Assembly (NCBI GenBank): GCA_033283175.1
Contig: JAWMQM010000001.1
Coordinates: 1,302,001-1,366,000, forward strand
Direction: 5' to 3'
DNA from: Pseudomaricurvus sp033283175
GTDB lineage: Bacteria > Pseudomonadota > Gammaproteobacteria > Pseudomonadales > Cellvibrionaceae
DNA: 64,000 nt
Position numbers and translations under genes: made by a program. How positions within the stretch are numbered: position 1 is the stretch's first letter; the number at the start of each line of letters is the position of its first letter. Below, piece by piece: positions 62,534 through 64,000 of this stretch. The notes below the pieces were generated by a model. The model was not told the DNA's origin and did not search any database. It saw only the letters and a list, made by a program, of their open reading frames with translations.

Positions 62534-63628
62534 TCAGGATCGGGGCACCAGCAGACGCTCGCGGATGCTCTGCAACTCCTCGTCGCTGACAGACAGGCGC
62601 CGCTGAATATAGGCCAGCACCGAACCGGAATCCTGCTCCATATAGGCGAAGGCCGCATCCAGGTAGGACTCTCGCACGCCCATCAGCGGTTGCAGAACTT
62701 CAGGGGGCAGTTGCGCCAGCTTCTGCATGTGCGGATCCCCGGAGTCCCCAAACGCGGGGCGGGAAGCGCTCATACTCGAGTAGTAGTCATCACTGAGCAT
62801 AAAGTCGCGGCGAATGGTCTCCCGATCTACCCCCAATGCGGTGAGGATCAGGGCACCGGCTACACCAGTGCGATCCTTGCCCGCCGTACAGTGAAACAGC
62901 AGGGCGCCATCGTTACTGGCCAGGCGGTCAAACATGGCGGTGTACTGCGATGTCATGCTCTGCACGATACCGGGGTAGGCCTGTGCCATCAGGGATTCCA
63001 TCCGCTCAGCCGTCAGCTCAGCCCCATCAAACATCGTCGCCATGGATGACATATCCATGTCGTAATCCCAGCTCAGCTGCTCGGTGCGGGGGTCCAGCCA
63101 GACAGTAGCTTCATTGAGCCGTTCCTGTCGGGTGCGAAAATCCACGATGGTGGCGATTTGGGCTTCCTGCAATTCACGCTGATCGGAGTCAGTCAGGCCA
63201 TTCAGGGCACCGGAGCGATACAGCTTGCCCCAGCGCACCCGCTGCTGCCCGTCGGTGGTTATGTAACCACCCATATCGCGAAAATTGCGCCCGCGCTGTA
63301 GCGGCAACCATCGGCTGCTGGCGGTGGCGGCCTGTCCGGATCCCGGCTGCACCCGAAAGTAGTAGCGGTTGCTGTTGTGTTCAGCCTGCCAGTCAAAACC
63401 GCTGGCATGCAGCTGCTCGGCCAGTACACGGGTGTCACTGAAATCGGGACCTTCTGATACCAGCACTGTCACGGCCTGCTGCGGTTTATCAGCCTGCCAG
63501 CTGAGCGAGAAGGCGCCCGCTTCCGGCTGGTAGATCACCGCCAGGTCATTGATGTCATTGTCGGGTTGCGTCATGCAGCCCTGCAGCAGAGCCACACTCA
63601 ACAGGGCGGCCACGGGAAGTTTTTGCAT
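62534..63628 (-). CDS. Lipoprotein tyrosine/lipid phosphatase, HCxxGKDR type (copy 2)
   Basis: 364 aa from ATG 63628; the frame is open much further, but the lipobox VALLQGC (Cys18) fixes the start and AGGA lies nine bases upstream. Same layout as copy 1: N-terminal beta domain, RNFRDMGGY (near 114-122), VVDFRT-like IVDFRT, and catalytic HCTAGKDRTG with Cys247 and Arg253. Clearly a tandem paralog of the downstream gene, with the same spacing between elements. Preceded by a TonB-dependent receptor gene 73 bp upstream. Confidence 0.88.
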   Translation of the reverse strand: MQKLPVAALLSVALLQGCMTQPDNDINDLAVIYQPEAGAFSLSWQADKPQQAVTVLVSEGPDFSDTRVLAEQLHASGFDWQAEHNSNRYYFRVQPGSGQAATASSRWLPLQRGRNFRDMGGYITTDGQQRVRWGKLYRSGALNGLTDSDQRELQEAQIATIVDFRTRQERLNEATVWLDPRTEQLSWDYDMDMSSMATMFDGAELTAERMESLMAQAYPGIVQSMTSQYTAMFDRLASNDGALLFHCTAGKDRTGVAGALILTALGVDRETIRRDFMLSDDYYSSMSASRPAFGDSGDPHMQKLAQLPPEVLQPLMGVRESYLDAAFAYMEQDSGSVLAYIQRRLSVSDEELQSIRERLLVPRS

Positions 63629-63701
63629 CTGGGGATATCCTTGGTCTTGCGGGAAAAGTCGCCCGGTCCGGCAGGGGTACCGGCCCCGGGCTCGGCAGCC
63701 A

Positions 63702-64000
63702 TCAGAAGTTGACGCGCACGCCTGCCATGTAGCGGCGGCCGTAGCGCTCCACCTGGTCCGGTGTCGCTTCCGTGCCGGTGTAGCGCACATCCACCGCATC
63801 GGTGAGGTTATTGGCGTTAAAGTAGAGCGATACATCGGCCCCGTAGAGGTTAAACGGCAGGGTGTAGCGCACAGAGAGGTCCAGTCGCTTCTGCTCGGCC
63901 CAGTACTGGGCCATGCCGTCGCTCTCGGTGGCAGTCATCCAGTCGTCGCGGTACTGGTAATTCAGCCGAATGGAGAGAGCCTGATCTTCGTAATAGACAG
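63702..64000 (-). CDS. TonB-dependent receptor, C-terminal part
   Basis: 99 codons, running off the window edge with the frame open. The residues LSIRLNYQYRDDW, VSLYFNANNLTDAVDVRYTG and the terminal strand RRYMAGVRVNF are the last beta strands of a TonB-dependent outer-membrane receptor with its C-terminal Phe. The substrate is not shown; the two downstream phosphatase lipoproteins suggest a phosphorylated compound. Confidence 0.88.
   Translation of the reverse strand, partial: VYYEDQALSIRLNYQYRDDWMTATESDGMAQYWAEQKRLDLSVRYTLPFNLYGADVSLYFNANNLTDAVDVRYTGTEATPDQVERYGRRYMAGVRVNF

Overview
The window is a 64 kb chromosomal stretch of a GC-rich gammaproteobacterium. Several core blocks occur in the same neighbourhoods in Pseudomonas-like genomes: rph/yicC, gmk-rpoZ-spoT-ridA, recG/oxyR, phoBR-ubiA-ubiC-HU, pstSCAB-phoU and uvrD/hexR. 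The TorF-type porin beside amtB/glnK, the polysaccharide-active genes, the TonB-dependent receptor and the TRAP transporter suggest a marine, Cellvibrionales/Microbulbifer-like heterotroph. That placement is inference; there is no rRNA gene to confirm it, and I found no tRNA genes or CRISPR array.

Layout. 1-3100 is a nitrogen-scavenging operon on the minus strand: TorF-like porin, glnK, amtB and a second P-II gene. It has a good sigma-54 promoter and an NtrC-type palindrome upstream. 3100-6700 holds ubiK, comM and a REC-GGDEF-EAL response regulator. 6675-9840 is an accessory insertion: a sulfotransferase and an alginate-lyase-family gene of AT-richer composition lie between two near-identical copies of the rep promoter and 5-prime end, one attached to a decayed rep pseudogene and one to intact rep. 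9746-15021 is rep, a DUF3157-like gene, rph and yicC.

15080-21800 is a second accessory block between yicC and gmk. It has a LysR relic, a divergently AraC-controlled group (sulfotransferase, unknown beta-rich protein, cupin, YfcG-like GST), an orphan HNH nuclease and an EamA transporter. 22277-25915 is gmk-rpoZ-spoT-ridA. 25929-31500 holds a LuxR regulator, a large autotransporter, a flavin reductase and a secreted or anchored esterase. 31510-36312 carries a SIMPL protein, phoR, phoB (with a PHO box), ubiA, ubiC and HU. 36939-47196 carries a dicarboxylate/amino-acid symporter, recG, an oxyR lacking the resolving cysteine, and several housekeeping or hypothetical genes. 47959-53803 is pstSCAB-phoU behind two tandem PHO boxes. 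53924-57642 is a TRAP transporter split into two convergent units with a thioesterase. 57807-61015 is uvrD and divergent hexR with its operator. 61163-64000 is a TonB receptor followed by two paralogous lipoprotein tyrosine phosphatases.

Intergenic space is unusually rich in dispersed repeats. Three families are visible: A, with ends GTCRTTGCGAG; B, with ends AAAGATCGCSCGG and an internal ATAAGGTGAATTCC module; and C, one roughly 635 bp element with 44 bp inverted ends. They sit mostly in convergent or post-operon gaps and create spurious ORFs. The regulatory theme is nutrient limitation: NtrC for nitrogen, PhoB for phosphate, HexR for central carbon, SpoT for the stringent response, and OxyR for peroxide.
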